Of a stretch of DNA of 11,583 bases, positions 11,387-11,583 are shown in pieces. Position 1 is the stretch's first letter. Every line of letters starts with the position of its first letter. The DNA is from Phenylobacterium sp. Lineage in GTDB: Bacteria > Pseudomonadota > Alphaproteobacteria > Caulobacterales > Caulobacteraceae. The position numbers and the translations under genes are program-made. Under the pieces are notes generated by a model. The model was not told the origin of the DNA. It worked only from the letters and a program-made list of their open reading frames with translations, and searched no databases. Where the stretch lies: NCBI GenBank assembly GCA_028291285.1, contig JAQGIJ010000052.1, positions 1 through 11,583 on the forward strand, read 5' to 3'.

Positions 11387-11473
11387 GGGCCCGCCCGGGC
11401 CGCGGCGCCGCTCCGGCTTTCGCCGCATCGCAGCCCGGTGCTACAGGTCGCCGGACAACGGGGAGGACGAACC

Positions 11474-11583
11474 ATGGCCGACATCGCCGCCGCCGCGCCG
11501 CGCGCGGAGCCGCGATCGCCGTCGCTGCGAACCGTGGTGGCCGCCTCGGCGACCGGCACGGCGTTCGAGTGGTACGACTTCTT
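11474..11583 (+). CDS. MFS transporter of the metabolite:H+ symporter type, N-terminal part
   Basis: The first 36 residues of a transporter cut by the window end. After a polar, Ala-rich N-terminus (about 1-19) the sequence TVVAASATGTAFEWYDFF begins TM1; the motif G-T-x-x-E-W-Y-D-F is the hallmark of MHS-type major facilitators (ProP, ShiA, KgtP relatives), which import osmolytes or organic acids with protons. ATG 11474 is preceded by GGGGAGGA with good spacing. It diverges from the 190-aa membrane protein gene across about 190 bases. The substrate cannot be inferred from this fragment. No EcfG motif faces it. Confidence 0.86.
   Translation, partial: MADIAAAAPRAEPRSPSLRTVVAASATGTAFEWYDF

Overview
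The window is very GC-rich and gene-dense and reads as a chromosomal segment of an alphaproteobacterium of the family Caulobacteraceae (Caulobacter/Phenylobacterium type; the genus is inferred). The main evidence is the gene order phyR / nepR-ecfG-phyK / small lipoprotein / cheR-cheY-chpT, which I know from Caulobacter, together with ChpT, a histidine phosphotransferase of the alphaproteobacterial cell-cycle phosphorelay. I see no mobile element, CRISPR array, tRNA or rRNA.

The core (3.5-7.6 kb) is the general stress response (GSR) switch. The sensor kinase PhyK (+) phosphorylates PhyR (-), whose sigma-like domain then captures the anti-sigma factor NepR (+) and frees the ECF sigma factor EcfG (+). 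Reading both strands for the EcfG promoter consensus GGAAC-N16/17-CGTT gives seven exact matches and two one-mismatch matches. Nearly all lie directly upstream of a gene start: phyR, nepR-ecfG, an entericidin-like lipoprotein, a DUF1328 membrane protein, a pair of small membrane proteins, a glycine-zipper lipoprotein, and a membrane protein-lipid kinase-phosphoesterase operon. The window therefore appears to hold the regulator plus a physically clustered part of its regulon.

Left flank (1-3.4 kb): a minus-strand operon (small membrane protein, diacylglycerol-kinase-like lipid kinase, metallophosphoesterase cut by the window edge) diverges from a glycine-zipper lipoprotein through a back-to-back EcfG promoter pair. 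An OmpA-like lipoprotein follows. The 430-base gap after it holds, on the minus strand, a near-consensus EcfG promoter, a strongly folded RNA with an exposed run of eight C residues and a terminator. This is the layout of GsrN, the GSR small RNA of Caulobacteraceae. Two small single-pass membrane proteins with their own EcfG promoter come next.

Right flank (7.6-11.6 kb): a minus-strand chpT-cheY-cheR cluster in which the CheY-like protein has Glu at the phosphoacceptor position; a CysQ-type bisphosphate nucleotidase (+); two minus-strand membrane proteins of unknown function; and the start of an MHS-type MFS transporter (+) at the window edge.
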